A stretch of 64,000 nt of DNA from Sulfitobacter guttiformis (GCF_003610455.1 NZ_RAQK01000001.1:1798001-1862000), one strand, 5' to 3'; positions 26,627-35,350 are shown, numbered from the stretch's first letter. A program made the numbers and translations. The notes: generated by a model not told the origin, from the sequence alone.

Positions 26627-27610
26627 ATGTCTGAATTCTTAAGCCTCGCAGGGCAAAACCTGCTCTCGCCGATCATTCTCAGCTTTGTGTTGGGCCTACT
26701 GGCTTCACTTGCCCGCTCGGATCTGAACATACCCGAAGCGGTGGCAAAGGGTATGTCGATCTACCTGCTGTTTGCTATCGGCTTCAAAGGCGGTGCGAGT
26801 GTTGCGTCTTACGGGCTGGATGCACGCCTTGGATTTACGCTCTTGGCAGGAGTGGTCCTGTCAGCGTTGCTGCCGGTTATTGCTTTTGGCCTGTTGCAGG
26901 TGATGACAAAGATGAGCCGACTTGATGCCGCAGCTGTTGCCGCACATTATGGCTCGATCTCGATCGTGACATTTGTTGCTGCGACCTCCGTTCTGGAGGG
27001 GCGTGGCATACCTTCCGAAGGTTATATGGTTGCGGTCGCGGCGGCGATGGAAGCCCCTGCCATCCTTTCTGCGCTCTGGCTCATTTCACGTGGCGGTGGT
27101 GCGGACTCAAAGGGGATGGACAGCACGCTGATGCGGGAAATCATGCTCAACGGATCAATTGTTCTTCTGGTAGGGGCGTTCGCCATCGGTTGGATCACGG
27201 GCGAGCAGGGGCTCAAGGAGATCTCGAGTTTTATTGTAAATCCGTTCAAGGGCGTTTTATGCCTGTTCCTGCTCGATATGGGGCTGGTCGCTGGACGAGG
27301 GTTGCGCGGCGGAGGCGGTATCCTGACGCGCGGTGTATTGGCCTTCGGGGTTGTGATGCCGCTTGTGGGCTCGCTCTTTGGTCTCGGTGCCGGTTTGATG
27401 CTGGGGCTTAGCTCCGGAGGGGTGGCACTTATGATGGTCCTATCTGCTTCGGCGTCCTATATCGCGGTGCCTGCAGCGATGCGTGTGGCCCTACCCGAAG
27501 CGAACCCCTCTTTGTACCTGACATTGTCGCTGGGGGTGACATTTCCCTTTAACCTGACCATTGGCATCCCGCTCTATGTGGGTATTGCCATGGCCTTGAC
27601 CGGAGGCTGA
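26627..27610 (+). CDS. sbtA: sodium-dependent bicarbonate transport family permease (SbtA-like)
   Basis: A 327-residue membrane protein with about ten hydrophobic segments, matching the SbtA family. SbtA is the high-affinity Na+/bicarbonate symporter first known from cyanobacteria. Recognisable segments are NLLSPIILSFVLGLLASLARSDL, YLLFAIGFKGGASVA, AHYGSISIVTFVAATSVLEG and ASASYIAVPAAMRVALPEANPSLY. The neighbours support the call: carbonic anhydrase before it and a PII-like SbtB after it (3-base gap). It would import bicarbonate for carboxylases or pH balance. The transport specificity in a heterotroph is inferred from context. Confidence 0.87.
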   Translation: MSEFLSLAGQNLLSPIILSFVLGLLASLARSDLNIPEAVAKGMSIYLLFAIGFKGGASVASYGLDARLGFTLLAGVVLSALLPVIAFGLLQVMTKMSRLDAAAVAAHYGSISIVTFVAATSVLEGRGIPSEGYMVAVAAAMEAPAILSALWLISRGGGADSKGMDSTLMREIMLNGSIVLLVGAFAIGWITGEQGLKEISSFIVNPFKGVLCLFLLDMGLVAGRGLRGGGGILTRGVLAFGVVMPLVGSLFGLGAGLMLGLSSGGVALMMVLSASASYIAVPAAMRVALPEANPSLYLTLSLGVTFPFNLTIGIPLYVGIAMALTGG

Positions 27611-27613
27611 TCC

Positions 27614-27925
27614 ATGCAAACACACAAAGCCAAGCGTGTGGAAATAACCATCGAGAACGTAATGGAATCGCGCCTCACCGACGCGCTACGCAAGGCGGGA
27701 GTGACCGGGTATTCCGTGCTACCGGTATTGGGCGGATCGGGGCGTTCGGGCGCGTGGGACCGTGCGGGACAGGTGAGCCGTGCACAGGGCATGGTGCAGG
27801 TGGTGTGTATCATCAAGCCCGAGCGCCTTGATGCGTTGCTTGATGCGGCCTTCGCAGTGGTCGAGCGGCATATTGGTGTGGTAAGTATCGTAGATTGCGA
27901 TGTGCTGCGAGCCGAGCGGTTTTAA
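27614..27925 (+). CDS. PII-like protein, SbtB-type partner of SbtA
   Basis: A 103-residue small PII-fold protein. It begins KRVEITIENVMESRLTDALRKAGVTGYSVL, then a Gly-rich T-loop region (GGSGRSGAW, then DRAGQVSRAQG), then VQVVCIIKPERLDALLDAAF. This is the ferredoxin-like pattern of PII proteins. It starts 3 bases after sbtA, the usual arrangement for SbtB, which binds adenyl nucleotides and blocks SbtA in cyanobacteria. The Tyr used for uridylylation in GlnB is absent from the T-loop, so control would be by ligand binding. Nucleotide type cannot be told from sequence. Confidence 0.82.
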   Translation: MQTHKAKRVEITIENVMESRLTDALRKAGVTGYSVLPVLGGSGRSGAWDRAGQVSRAQGMVQVVCIIKPERLDALLDAAFAVVERHIGVVSIVDCDVLRAERF

Positions 27926-27959
27926 CCACACGTTAACCATATCCATCGCAGATTTGGGT

Positions 27960-28691
27960 ATGGAATTGGAATCAGTTACCCTCAAACTACCCCGTGATCT
28001 GTTGTCAGGCGCACAGCGCGTTGCAACCGCGCGTGATGTCACAATCGGCCATATGGTTCGCCAACTGCTCAAGCGCGAGGTGGATCGACAGCTGTCTAGA
28101 ACTGGTCCCACCCAAACAGATCAGCGCCTCCTCGCTGCCTTACAGGCGCTTCTCGCTCGCGACATGGCTGAGGCGGGTGGCTGGGATGATCTGGCAGAAC
28201 GCTTGCGCCCCCATGGCTACGAGATGCGTCCATCGGGGGCGGGTTGCGTGTTGTACAAATCGAGCTGCGACACACGCATCTGTAAAGGCTCCGAGCTTGG
28301 CTTTCCCTATGCTGCGCTGGTGGAGCGTTTCGGTGGGCCGATGCCGTCCCATGCAGCGTTTAAAACCGCGCTGGGTGTTATGCCTGCAGGCCGGATCGAT
28401 CCCACGCGGCGGGCAATGATCGCCACTCATATCGAAAGCGCGAGAAGCTGGCCCGACCTGATCAACCGCCTTGCGTGCAGCGGGCTGGAGCTGCGTGCTG
28501 TAGGTCAGGCCCTTGCTGTACACGTTGTCAGCACCGGCCGTCATCTGTGCAACTCGGGGGCGGTTGGCGCGGAATACGAACAGCTCATAGAAAGATTTGG
28601 CAAACCGCTTCCCAGCCGACCATCTGGAGATCACCAGCATCCCGATGTGCCACCCCTCGGCGGCAGCGCAGAGGTTATTGCCCCATCCTAG
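27960..28691 (+). CDS. ribbon-helix-helix protein with two tandem copies of a 58-residue domain
   Basis: A 243-residue protein. Residues 4-44 fit a ribbon-helix-helix DNA-binding fold (VTLKLPRDLLSGAQRVATARD, then VTIGHMVRQLLKREV). Residues 73-130 and 162-219 are two copies of one domain that align without gaps: 21 of 58 positions are identical, with shared W-x-DL, RL, G-x-E-x-R and a final ERFG-x-P-x-PS. A similar unit, as I recall, occurs in mobilisation relaxases, but no relaxase nuclease motif is present here. It lies 34 bases after the PII-like gene and could be its regulator or an unrelated gene. The ATG at 27960 is preferred over the longer frame, which would overlap the PII-like gene. 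Function unknown. Confidence 0.72.
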   Translation: MELESVTLKLPRDLLSGAQRVATARDVTIGHMVRQLLKREVDRQLSRTGPTQTDQRLLAALQALLARDMAEAGGWDDLAERLRPHGYEMRPSGAGCVLYKSSCDTRICKGSELGFPYAALVERFGGPMPSHAAFKTALGVMPAGRIDPTRRAMIATHIESARSWPDLINRLACSGLELRAVGQALAVHVVSTGRHLCNSGAVGAEYEQLIERFGKPLPSRPSGDHQHPDVPPLGGSAEVIAPS

Positions 28692-28692
28692 A

Positions 28693-30306
28693 TCAACGAA
28701 GGACCATCCCTTCTGGCCAGCGAACTGTCTGGGTAATCGTCACTTCCTGGGTTGCATTGGCTGGCAGCGTGAAGTTCCACTGGGTCAGGCCACGGCGGTC
28801 CTCCACATCGGTTTCGCTCGCTCTGGGCTCTGCATTCCACTCAATCTGCAGATCGTCCTGCTCACTATAGGGTACGCCCTCAAGCAGTTCGACATTCCAT
28901 GATTCAGATCCGAGATTTTCAACAGACAGCCGCACGTCCTGAACCTGTGCATTGTTGCGATTGATAAACCCCCGGTCGCCTTCGCTCTTTTCCAGAACTG
29001 CACGGGTGAGGCGCAGATCCTCGATTGGCCCGAACGCTTGCGCAAACGTGCCGCCTGCCGGAACCGGCGCGAAATTGCTTTGCCCCACAAGGGCGCCATC
29101 CACAAACACCTGTGCGCTATCAGCCGCGAGAAGCGGCTCCCGCGTGGTATTTGTCGCCTCTGCCATCAGAAATGCAGTTGTGTCGCGCGAGGGGACTGCG
29201 CGCGCAAAGACGCGGGCATCAAAGTCCAGCGCATCCAACTCAACCCGCGCTCCTTCGGCATCACGCGCCACGCTGATCGTATTGGGCAGCGTGTAGGTCA
29301 CACCGGGGCCGTCGAAATTCGGCTGTGGGCGCATTGTTTCGTTGATCATCACGGGCGCCGCTAGGGCGTCTGCGGTCAAACCGCTCTGGTTACGTTGCAG
29401 CTTGGCACTCTCCTGCGGGTCCCCGTATTGCAGCAGGGGCGGGTAGATTTCGGAGGGCATCACCTGCCCGCTTGGCGCGAGGGTTGAAAGTGTCAGGATC
29501 ACATCCTGCCAGTTCTCTCCGGTGCTTTGATAGATCAATGCGGCGCGGCGCAGTGTCATATGCGCGTCGTTGCCACGTGTGAGAAGGATATCATATGTCG
29601 GCTGCCATGAAGCCTGTGCAGGATAGCTGATGGAGGCAATCACCGGCCCTGCCTGATCTGCCGCAATAGACAGGGCAAGAAGTGTCTTTGGTTCTTCCGG
29701 AGGTGTAAGTGCCACCAGTGCGGTACGGGCATCTTCAAGCGCGCTTTCGAGATCAGGGCGGGCATCAGTAATATCGCGTACGCGTCGCAGAGCGGAAATT
29801 TGTGCCGCTGTCGCTTCAAGTGTCTGTCCCTCGATCATCTCGCCCAGACCAGCCAATTCCTCGGGAGTGGAGGGCAGCGTGCCGCTTGATGAAAGTCCTT
29901 GTAGGAAGGTCAGCCGCGCTTGGGCTGCTTGCACGGCAAGGCCTGCATCCTGCGCACGGTCGTCCAGATATGTCAGGGCGCGCTCTGCGGTCTCGATCCG
30001 GTCTTTTGCCGCGGTCACCTCGGCACTGTCTTTATCTTTCTGTGGGGGCAGCGCATCATTGCGCAGCCGCGTCCCGCTCAATATTGCGCCTTCCAGAGAC
30101 ACGCGCAAACTTCCCGCATTCACCCATTGCGGCAAATCCGGCAGGATCAGTTCATGTGCTCCAACACCCACCTCGACAGTTACATCACGGGTCACCAAGG
30201 CAAATCCGCCATAAACGGTGACTGCGGTCGGAGCTGAACTTACAGTAAACGTTTCGGCGAGGACGGGCAGGGGAAGGGCGGCGAGGGCAAGAGTTAGTAG
30301 ACGCAT
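28693..30306 (-). CDS. DUF4139 domain-containing protein, secreted
   Basis: A 537-residue exported protein of the DUF4139/DUF4140 family (mucoidy inhibitor MuiA type). The signal peptide is MRLLTLALAALPLPVLA. An N-terminal DUF4140 domain follows (VTVYGGFALVTRDVTVEVG), then a long helical coiled-coil region at about 85-205. The C-terminal beta-rich DUF4139 part contains SYPAQASWQPTYDILL, YQSTGENWQDVILTLST and a closing TQWNFTLPANATQEVTITQTV. The start at 30306 is chosen for the signal peptide; the longer frame to 30399 crosses the asd terminator. It stops 1 base from the convergent RHH gene's end. Function unproven. Confidence 0.88.
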   Translation of the reverse strand: MRLLTLALAALPLPVLAETFTVSSAPTAVTVYGGFALVTRDVTVEVGVGAHELILPDLPQWVNAGSLRVSLEGAILSGTRLRNDALPPQKDKDSAEVTAAKDRIETAERALTYLDDRAQDAGLAVQAAQARLTFLQGLSSSGTLPSTPEELAGLGEMIEGQTLEATAAQISALRRVRDITDARPDLESALEDARTALVALTPPEEPKTLLALSIAADQAGPVIASISYPAQASWQPTYDILLTRGNDAHMTLRRAALIYQSTGENWQDVILTLSTLAPSGQVMPSEIYPPLLQYGDPQESAKLQRNQSGLTADALAAPVMINETMRPQPNFDGPGVTYTLPNTISVARDAEGARVELDALDFDARVFARAVPSRDTTAFLMAEATNTTREPLLAADSAQVFVDGALVGQSNFAPVPAGGTFAQAFGPIEDLRLTRAVLEKSEGDRGFINRNNAQVQDVRLSVENLGSESWNVELLEGVPYSEQDDLQIEWNAEPRASETDVEDRRGLTQWNFTLPANATQEVTITQTVRWPEGMVLR

Positions 30307-30354
30307 GATGACAAAGTCCTTTTGTTCAGGATTAAGCATGCAGTGCGGCGCGGC

Positions 30355-30385
30355 AAAGAAAAAGGGGCGCCATTTCCGGCACCCC
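30355..30385 (-). terminator. rho-independent terminator after asd
   Basis: On the minus strand an 8-bp stem with one G-U pair (78-85 with 64-71 of 30300) and a 6-base loop is followed by a T-rich run (complement of the A-tract at 30357-30363). It lies just past the asd stop. Confidence 0.7.
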
Positions 30386-30410
30386 CTCAGTGTTTCCAAA
30401 TGGGCGGAAA

Positions 30411-31433
30411 TCAGCCTTTCTTGAGGACTTCGCGACCCAGCAACTCAGCGATCTGAACAGCGTTAAGGGCCGCACCTTTGCGCAGGTTGTCGGAAACGCA
30501 CCACAGGTTGATTCCGTTGTCGATCGTGCTGTCCTGGCGAATGCGGCTGATGAAAGTTGCATAGTCACCTACGCATTCAATCGGAGAAACGTAACCGCCG
30601 TCTTCACGCTTATCGATAACCATGATGCCGGGGGCCTCACGCAGGATGTCGCGCGCTTCGTTTTCGTCGAGGTGATCCTCGAACTCGATGTTGATGGATT
30701 CGGAGTGACCGACGAACACCGGCACACGCACACAGGTGGCAGTAACCTTGATCTTCTGGTCGAGAATTTTCTTCGTCTCGACCATCATCTTCCATTCTTC
30801 CTTGGTGTCACCGGAATCCATGAACACGTCGATCTGCGGAATGACGTTGAACGCAATCTGCTTCTGGAACTTCTTCGGCGGCACGTCGGTGACCGGATTA
30901 TAGATGCTTTTGGTTTGATCCCACAGCTCGTCGGCGCCTTCTTTGCCTGCACCGGACACGGATTGATAGGTGCTGACCACCACACGCTTGATCGTGGCGC
31001 GGTCGTGGAGGGGCTTGAGTGCGACAACCATTTGCGCGGTGGAGCAGTTCGGGTTGGCGATGATATTTTTCTTGGAATACATATGGATCGCTTCGGGGTT
31101 CACCTCCGGCACGATCAAAGGGATATCTGGATCATAGCGGTATAGCGACGAGTTATCGATCACGACGCAACCCTGCTTTGCTGCGGTCGGAGCATATTTT
31201 TTTGTCGCGTCAGACCCTACGGCAAACAATGCCATATCCCAGCCGGTAAAATCGAACGTATCAAGGTCTTTTGTCTTCAGGGTTCTGTCGCCAAAGCTTA
31301 CTTCCGTGCCCAGCGAGCTGCGGCTAGCAAGCACAGCAAGTTCGTCCACAGGGAACTGGCGCTCGGCCAGAATATTCAGCATTTCGCGGCCCACATTGCC
31401 TGTGGCACCTACGATCACGACGCGATAACCCAT
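30411..31433 (-). CDS. asd: aspartate-semialdehyde dehydrogenase
   Basis: Asd reduces aspartyl phosphate to aspartate semialdehyde with NADPH, the branch point to lysine/diaminopimelate, threonine and methionine. The 340-residue protein begins with the Rossmann motif VVIVGATGNVGREML. The active-site Cys130 lies in ANPNCSTAQM, with YQSVSGAGKEG following and a later RVPVFVGHSESI carrying the catalytic His. The ATG at 31433 gives the expected N-terminus; the frame stays open upstream without support. Terminator follows. Confidence 0.97.
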   Translation of the reverse strand: MGYRVVIVGATGNVGREMLNILAERQFPVDELAVLASRSSLGTEVSFGDRTLKTKDLDTFDFTGWDMALFAVGSDATKKYAPTAAKQGCVVIDNSSLYRYDPDIPLIVPEVNPEAIHMYSKKNIIANPNCSTAQMVVALKPLHDRATIKRVVVSTYQSVSGAGKEGADELWDQTKSIYNPVTDVPPKKFQKQIAFNVIPQIDVFMDSGDTKEEWKMMVETKKILDQKIKVTATCVRVPVFVGHSESINIEFEDHLDENEARDILREAPGIMVIDKREDGGYVSPIECVGDYATFISRIRQDSTIDNGINLWCVSDNLRKGAALNAVQIAELLGREVLKKG

Positions 31434-31510
31434 CTCGGTTACTCCACTATTGATGTTTGATGGTCCGCGCCTGTTATACCGCTTTGCCCATGGGGGAAAG
31501 GGGCAGTACG

Positions 31511-32695
31511 TCAGGCGCTGTCGGGTTTGGTATCTTTGGCGAATACATAAATTATCAGACCGGCAGCGAGCGCTGCTGCAAAGAACGTCAGAATGGTAAC
31601 AAAGGGCTGCGCGCTCCATGCCGCCGGCGTAGAGGCGGTATAGATCCGGCCTGTCACAAACTGCGCAATCCCGACGCCGCCGATGCTGCACAGATTGAGC
31701 ATCGTCACCCCCCGACCCACCAGATGGCGCGGCAGGAGGCTTCGGCCATGTGCCATGATCGACGGATACGTCGAGCCGAAAAATCCGATTGCGCACATCA
31801 GCGCAATCACCCAAAGCACACTGGTGTCGGCCAGCAGGATCATTCCCACCGTGGCCAGCAGCATGCCGCAGCTACCCCCGAAGATAACCCACTTACGGCT
31901 TCCGAACACACGGTCCAGCGGGCTGTAGGCCATCGGACCTATCACCATGGCGATTCCCATGGCAAGTGTTGCCTGACCGATCAGGCGTGGCTCTGCGTTG
32001 AATACCTCTGTGAGATAGGGCCCAATCCACAGACCGCGCAGCGCGCCTAATTCGGCATAGCTCACCAACATCAGCGGGAAAATGAGCCACAGCGCACGGA
32101 TGCGCAGGACCTCGGCAAAGCTGCCCTTTAGGGCGGCAGGCTCTTTTTCGGGATCGCGGACAGCTATCCAGATGCCGGCAGCCGTTAGTGCCGAAAGCGC
32201 GCTTAGCCCCCAAAGGGCTGCCCGCCATCCCATTGTCTCGGCAGCGAGAGTGGTTGGGTATGAAGCCACAATATTGCCCAGCGTACCTACTCCAACCATC
32301 ACGGCAGCCAGAAATGCAAACCGCGCAGGCGGATGATCCAGCGCGAAGATATAGTAAGACGCCATTAGGACAGGCGCGCACCCTATTCCGATTAGAGCCA
32401 TTGCAACCACAACATGGGCAGGTGTTGTCGCCAAGGCAAACAGCGCCGCACCGCCCGCGCCGCCCAACAACAATAATACCGAAGCCGTCCGGCGGGGACC
32501 GATTGTATCAAGGGCCCAACCGATCGGTGGTTGCATCGCTGCGAACGTGATGAACCAAAGGCCGGATGCAAATGCCAGATCCTCTGGCGAAGCGCCCAGA
32601 TCATCCGCCAGAAACGGACTGAGCACAGCAAGGAAAGCGCGGAAAAACTGGCTCAGCACATAGGCAAAGGCGAGCAGCGCGATGCCGGTATTCAT
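31511..32695 (-). CDS. MFS transporter, cotranscribed with HpaI-like aldolase
   Basis: A 394-residue major facilitator with about twelve hydrophobic segments. The first begins MNTGIALLAFAYVLSQFFRAFLAV; a motif-A-like loop reads QPPIGWALDTIGPRRTA after segment 2. The ATG at 32695 overlaps the aldolase stop by 4 bases and follows AAAGGA, which decides the start over the ATG six codons upstream. Because of this coupling it may import or export an acid metabolised through the aldolase, but the substrate is not shown. Confidence 0.85.
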   Translation of the reverse strand: MNTGIALLAFAYVLSQFFRAFLAVLSPFLADDLGASPEDLAFASGLWFITFAAMQPPIGWALDTIGPRRTASVLLLLGGAGGAALFALATTPAHVVVAMALIGIGCAPVLMASYYIFALDHPPARFAFLAAVMVGVGTLGNIVASYPTTLAAETMGWRAALWGLSALSALTAAGIWIAVRDPEKEPAALKGSFAEVLRIRALWLIFPLMLVSYAELGALRGLWIGPYLTEVFNAEPRLIGQATLAMGIAMVIGPMAYSPLDRVFGSRKWVIFGGSCGMLLATVGMILLADTSVLWVIALMCAIGFFGSTYPSIMAHGRSLLPRHLVGRGVTMLNLCSIGGVGIAQFVTGRIYTASTPAAWSAQPFVTILTFFAAALAAGLIIYVFAKDTKPDSA

Positions 32696-33468
32696 TCCTT
32701 TGTCGCCTGCCATTTTTGCGCCAAGGCACGCGCCGCCTGACCCAGCAGGAGTACATCGGCGCCGACGGCTACAAACTGCGCGCCAGCAGCGATCGCATCA
32801 TCTGTCATCGAATCACGTGTTGAGAGGATGCCAGGTGCTTTGCCTGCTGCCCTGATCCGCGAAATGGCGTCCATAATTGCCGTCTGTACGTCCGCGTGAT
32901 CGGCATTGCCCATATGACCCATGTCCGCGGCCAGATCGGCAGGGCCGATAAATACACCGTCCACGCCATCTACCGCCAGAATATCATCCAAAGCGGCCAG
33001 CCCGCGCCGGTTCTCCACCTGCACCAGCAGGCAAATCTGCGCATTCGCCGTCGTGCCGTAGTCGGAAACTGTGCCGAAACGTGCAGCCCGTGTTAGGGCA
33101 TATCCGACACCGCGATCTCCATGCGGAGGATAGGTCACATCACGGACAAGCTGACGCGCCTGATCCCCACTCTCCACCATCGGGACGAGCACGGTCTGCG
33201 CGCCGGCATCCAACACCTGTTTGAGCATATACGTCTCGCCGACAGGCACACGGACAACCGCATGGGCATTGGTAGCTGCCAGTACCTGCAACTGTGCAAG
33301 GATCGAGCGTAGATCATTTGGCCCGTGCTCACCGTCGATCACCAGCCAGTCAAACCCCGCCTGTCCCATAATCTCGGCCGAGAATGTATCGGCCAGACCC
33401 AGCCAGCAACCAAATTGCATCTCGCCGGCAGCGAGTGCTCGTTTGAAGGGGTTGAGAGGAGCGGGCAT
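32692..33468 (-). CDS. HpcH/HpaI aldolase family protein
   Basis: A 258-residue class II pyruvate aldolase of the HpcH/HpaI family, which splits 2-keto-4-hydroxy acids into pyruvate and an aldehyde. Diagnostic parts are GCWLGLADTFSAEIMGQAGFDW, VIDGEHGPND, the RVPVGETYMLKQVLDAGAQTV strand, VQVENRRGLAALDDILAVDGVDGVFIGPADLAADMG with the metal Glu and Asp, and a late LSTRDSM. Related enzymes act on 4-hydroxy-2-oxoheptanedioate or 2-keto-3-deoxy-L-rhamnonate; which applies here is open. The MFS gene downstream overlaps by 4 bases. Confidence 0.9.
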   Translation of the reverse strand: MPAPLNPFKRALAAGEMQFGCWLGLADTFSAEIMGQAGFDWLVIDGEHGPNDLRSILAQLQVLAATNAHAVVRVPVGETYMLKQVLDAGAQTVLVPMVESGDQARQLVRDVTYPPHGDRGVGYALTRAARFGTVSDYGTTANAQICLLVQVENRRGLAALDDILAVDGVDGVFIGPADLAADMGHMGNADHADVQTAIMDAISRIRAAGKAPGILSTRDSMTDDAIAAGAQFVAVGADVLLLGQAARALAQKWQATKE

Positions 33469-33534
33469 TAAGGTGATCCTTATCCAGAGGCATTATCGCA
33501 CTCTAGTGTCCGATTGCCTGCAATGACCAGTGCC

Positions 33535-34239
33535 CTAGAGCACCTTGATCACATCCTTGTCTATGGCGAGCATATAGCCGCGGCGCGCAATATTCTTGAC
33601 CAGCAACTCGCTCACGATCTGGTTGCCTAGCGTGTCGCGCAGGCGCTTTATGCGGGTGGCCCCCGCCGCCTCGTCGCAGTCGGCGGCATTTCGGCCCGAT
33701 ATCACGCCCTCAATCTCGGACCCTGACATGATATCATCATCCATACGAGCTTCGGCGAGCACCGCCAATGTCTCCATTGCGGCCGGGGTGAGGGAAAAAC
33801 CGAGGTTGTTGAGATAGACCTTGTTCTCCTCGCGGCTGATAAGCAGTGAGGATACCTGAATGCCTGTCCGCTCGATCTGGGCCATGCGGCGGTTAAATGT
33901 GATCAGCAGCATCAGCAAAACAACTGCCGCGACCAGCATTGCTGCGGCAAAAATCAGCAATACACCGATCAGCACACGGTAATTGGTAAGCGTGTCGGAA
34001 AAGGCCGTGCCCGACTGTGCGAGGATTTCCAGCAGCTTGATCTCGGAGGCAGAGGTAAGCGTGTCGTTCTCCATGAAAATACGTTCTACACGCGCATTGA
34101 ATGCGTTGGCGTCAGGCAGGGCCCAAAACATTACGATCGCACCGATTGCCAGCAGCGCGGCAACGACACCGATCCCGATGATTACAAAACGGCCACCATT
34201 ACGGCGCATTTCAGAAGCGGAGGAAATTCGATCCGGCAC
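33535..34239 (-). CDS. membrane-anchored winged-helix protein
   Basis: A 234-residue protein with two transmembrane segments at about 18-41 and 90-114, a 48-residue periplasmic loop between them, and a C-terminal cytoplasmic domain. The C-terminal part (about 140-232) looks like a winged-helix DNA-binding fold of the OmpR/ToxR type: YLNNLGFSLTPAAMETLAVL, ATRIKRLRDTLGNQIV and LLVKNIARRGYML. The order is the reverse of ToxR. The GTG start at 34239 is chosen because AAGGA lies 6-7 bases before it; an ATG at 34209 has no SD. It overlaps the end of the small secreted-protein gene upstream. Could sense an envelope signal; targets unknown. Confidence 0.75.
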   Translation of the reverse strand: MPDRISSASEMRRNGGRFVIIGIGVVAALLAIGAIVMFWALPDANAFNARVERIFMENDTLTSASEIKLLEILAQSGTAFSDTLTNYRVLIGVLLIFAAAMLVAAVVLLMLLITFNRRMAQIERTGIQVSSLLISREENKVYLNNLGFSLTPAAMETLAVLAEARMDDDIMSGSEIEGVISGRNAADCDEAAGATRIKRLRDTLGNQIVSELLVKNIARRGYMLAIDKDVIKVL

Positions 34240-34501
34240 TATTTTTCCTTTGCGCAAGCCCCTCGGGCCCAAAGACCGAGACGACATTCAGCAGTTTCCA
34301 ATTCGCCGCGCCCAGACGTTGCGCCAGCTGGGCGTTTGCGGAGGCTTTCGTACAAGGCCCATGTACTTCGGCCACACCGTAATGCAGCCGGAGCGGATTA
34401 TCCTGCTTTGCCTTGTAGTCGGCGTAACAGTCGGCGGCGAAGGCGGGGCCGGTCAAACCCAGCATCAGCGCTGCAAAGAGGGAAAGGCGTATATGTTTCA
34501 T
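34211..34501 (-). CDS. small secreted protein, hypothetical
   Basis: A 96-residue protein with a clear signal peptide (MKHIRLSLFAALMLGLTGPAFA, cleavage before ADCYAD). The mature part has two Cys residues (DCYAD, GPCTKA) that could form a disulfide, and a C-terminal NWKLLNVVSVFGPEGLAQRK segment. No family recognised. The open frame continues upstream to 34642, but the ATG at 34501 starts the signal peptide. The winged-helix membrane protein starts inside its 3' end, so the two are coupled, which suggests that the secreted protein might interact with the sensor loop. That is inference only. Confidence 0.7.
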   Translation of the reverse strand: MKHIRLSLFAALMLGLTGPAFAADCYADYKAKQDNPLRLHYGVAEVHGPCTKASANAQLAQRLGAANWKLLNVVSVFGPEGLAQRKNSAGSNFLRF

Positions 34502-34675
34502 ACACCGGACGATGCGCTTTTCCATGCTGATATACAATATCCGCCGCAGCAGCGCACGGCTGCTATCGGATAACATCGTCGCGTTATTGCCTGTCCGGCA
34601 AGGTCCGTCCCAAGTTGATCCCATACCGCAGCACGTCACCACAACGCGCCGCCTTTATCTTAAAGGATCTCACTC

Positions 34676-35206
34676 ATGAACTTTGCATTCCCCTCTCGCC
34701 TTGTCGGCACGCTTAGCGCGATTGCAATCGCCTTGACGACCCTGACCGCCGTGCCAGCCCATGCCGACAACAAGCGCGCAGTGCGCACTGTCGCGACGAT
34801 CCTTGGTCTTGCCGTTGTGGGCAAGATCATTCACGACAACAATAAGGACCGATCGGACGGACGCGCTGTCGTTGGCACATCGGGTCACGGAAACGGATAT
34901 GGCAATGGTCATGGAGGGGTGCGCCGCCCGGGCAATGGTAACGGCCATGTAACCACGCATCCACGCCCGCGGCCACTGCCTGCGCGGATTGATCGTTCCC
35001 TTCTGCCGGGCAAATGTTTCTACAGCGTTCCCAGCTATCAAGGTCAGGTGCAAATGTTCGGCCGTCGCTGCCTCGAGCAAAACTACCATTATGCAAACCG
35101 CCTGCCGCAAAGCTGCTCTGTGCGGGCGCGCAGCAATCGGGGCACCTATGTCGGCTATGACGCGCGCTGCTTGCGCCGCAGCGGTTACAGTCTGGCGCGG
35201 CACTGA
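34676..35206 (+). CDS. secreted Gly/Asn/His-rich protein with C-terminal Cys domain
   Basis: A 176-residue exported protein. The signal peptide ends at VPAHA (about residue 30). A hydrophobic patch (VATILGLAVVGKII) and a low-complexity linker rich in Gly, Asn, His and Pro follow (about 68-103). The C-terminal 70 residues (PGKCFYSVPSYQGQVQMFG, then RRCLEQNYHYANRLPQSC) hold four Cys residues. No family assigned. AAAGGA lies before the ATG. It is transcribed alone and ends in two hairpins, one a terminator. The start is divergent from the small secreted-protein gene. Confidence 0.78.
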   Translation: MNFAFPSRLVGTLSAIAIALTTLTAVPAHADNKRAVRTVATILGLAVVGKIIHDNNKDRSDGRAVVGTSGHGNGYGNGHGGVRRPGNGNGHVTTHPRPRPLPARIDRSLLPGKCFYSVPSYQGQVQMFGRRCLEQNYHYANRLPQSCSVRARSNRGTYVGYDARCLRRSGYSLARH

Positions 35207-35281
35207 TTTGAAATTCGATGCGCTGTCTTTGACGGCCGCGTATTGAACCCCGCGCTAAAGAGAATACAGCGCGGGTCAGAA

Positions 35282-35312
35282 GGGAGGGATGTTCGGGCAT
35301 CTCTCCCTTTTT
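35282..35312 (+). terminator. rho-independent terminator after the Cys-rich secreted protein gene
   Basis: A 10-bp stem with one G-U pair (35282-35291 with 35298-35307), a 6-base loop and five T residues. A second perfect 8-bp hairpin without a T-run precedes it (35249-35256 with 35268-35275). Confidence 0.75.
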
Positions 35313-35350
35313 GCTTGCGCGCTCCGTGCCCATACGGTTTGCGTGGCGCT

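Noticed and set aside
34670..35203. 177-codon open frame antisense to the secreted Cys-rich protein
   Set aside because: The sense product has a signal peptide, an SD and a terminator; the antisense one has none.
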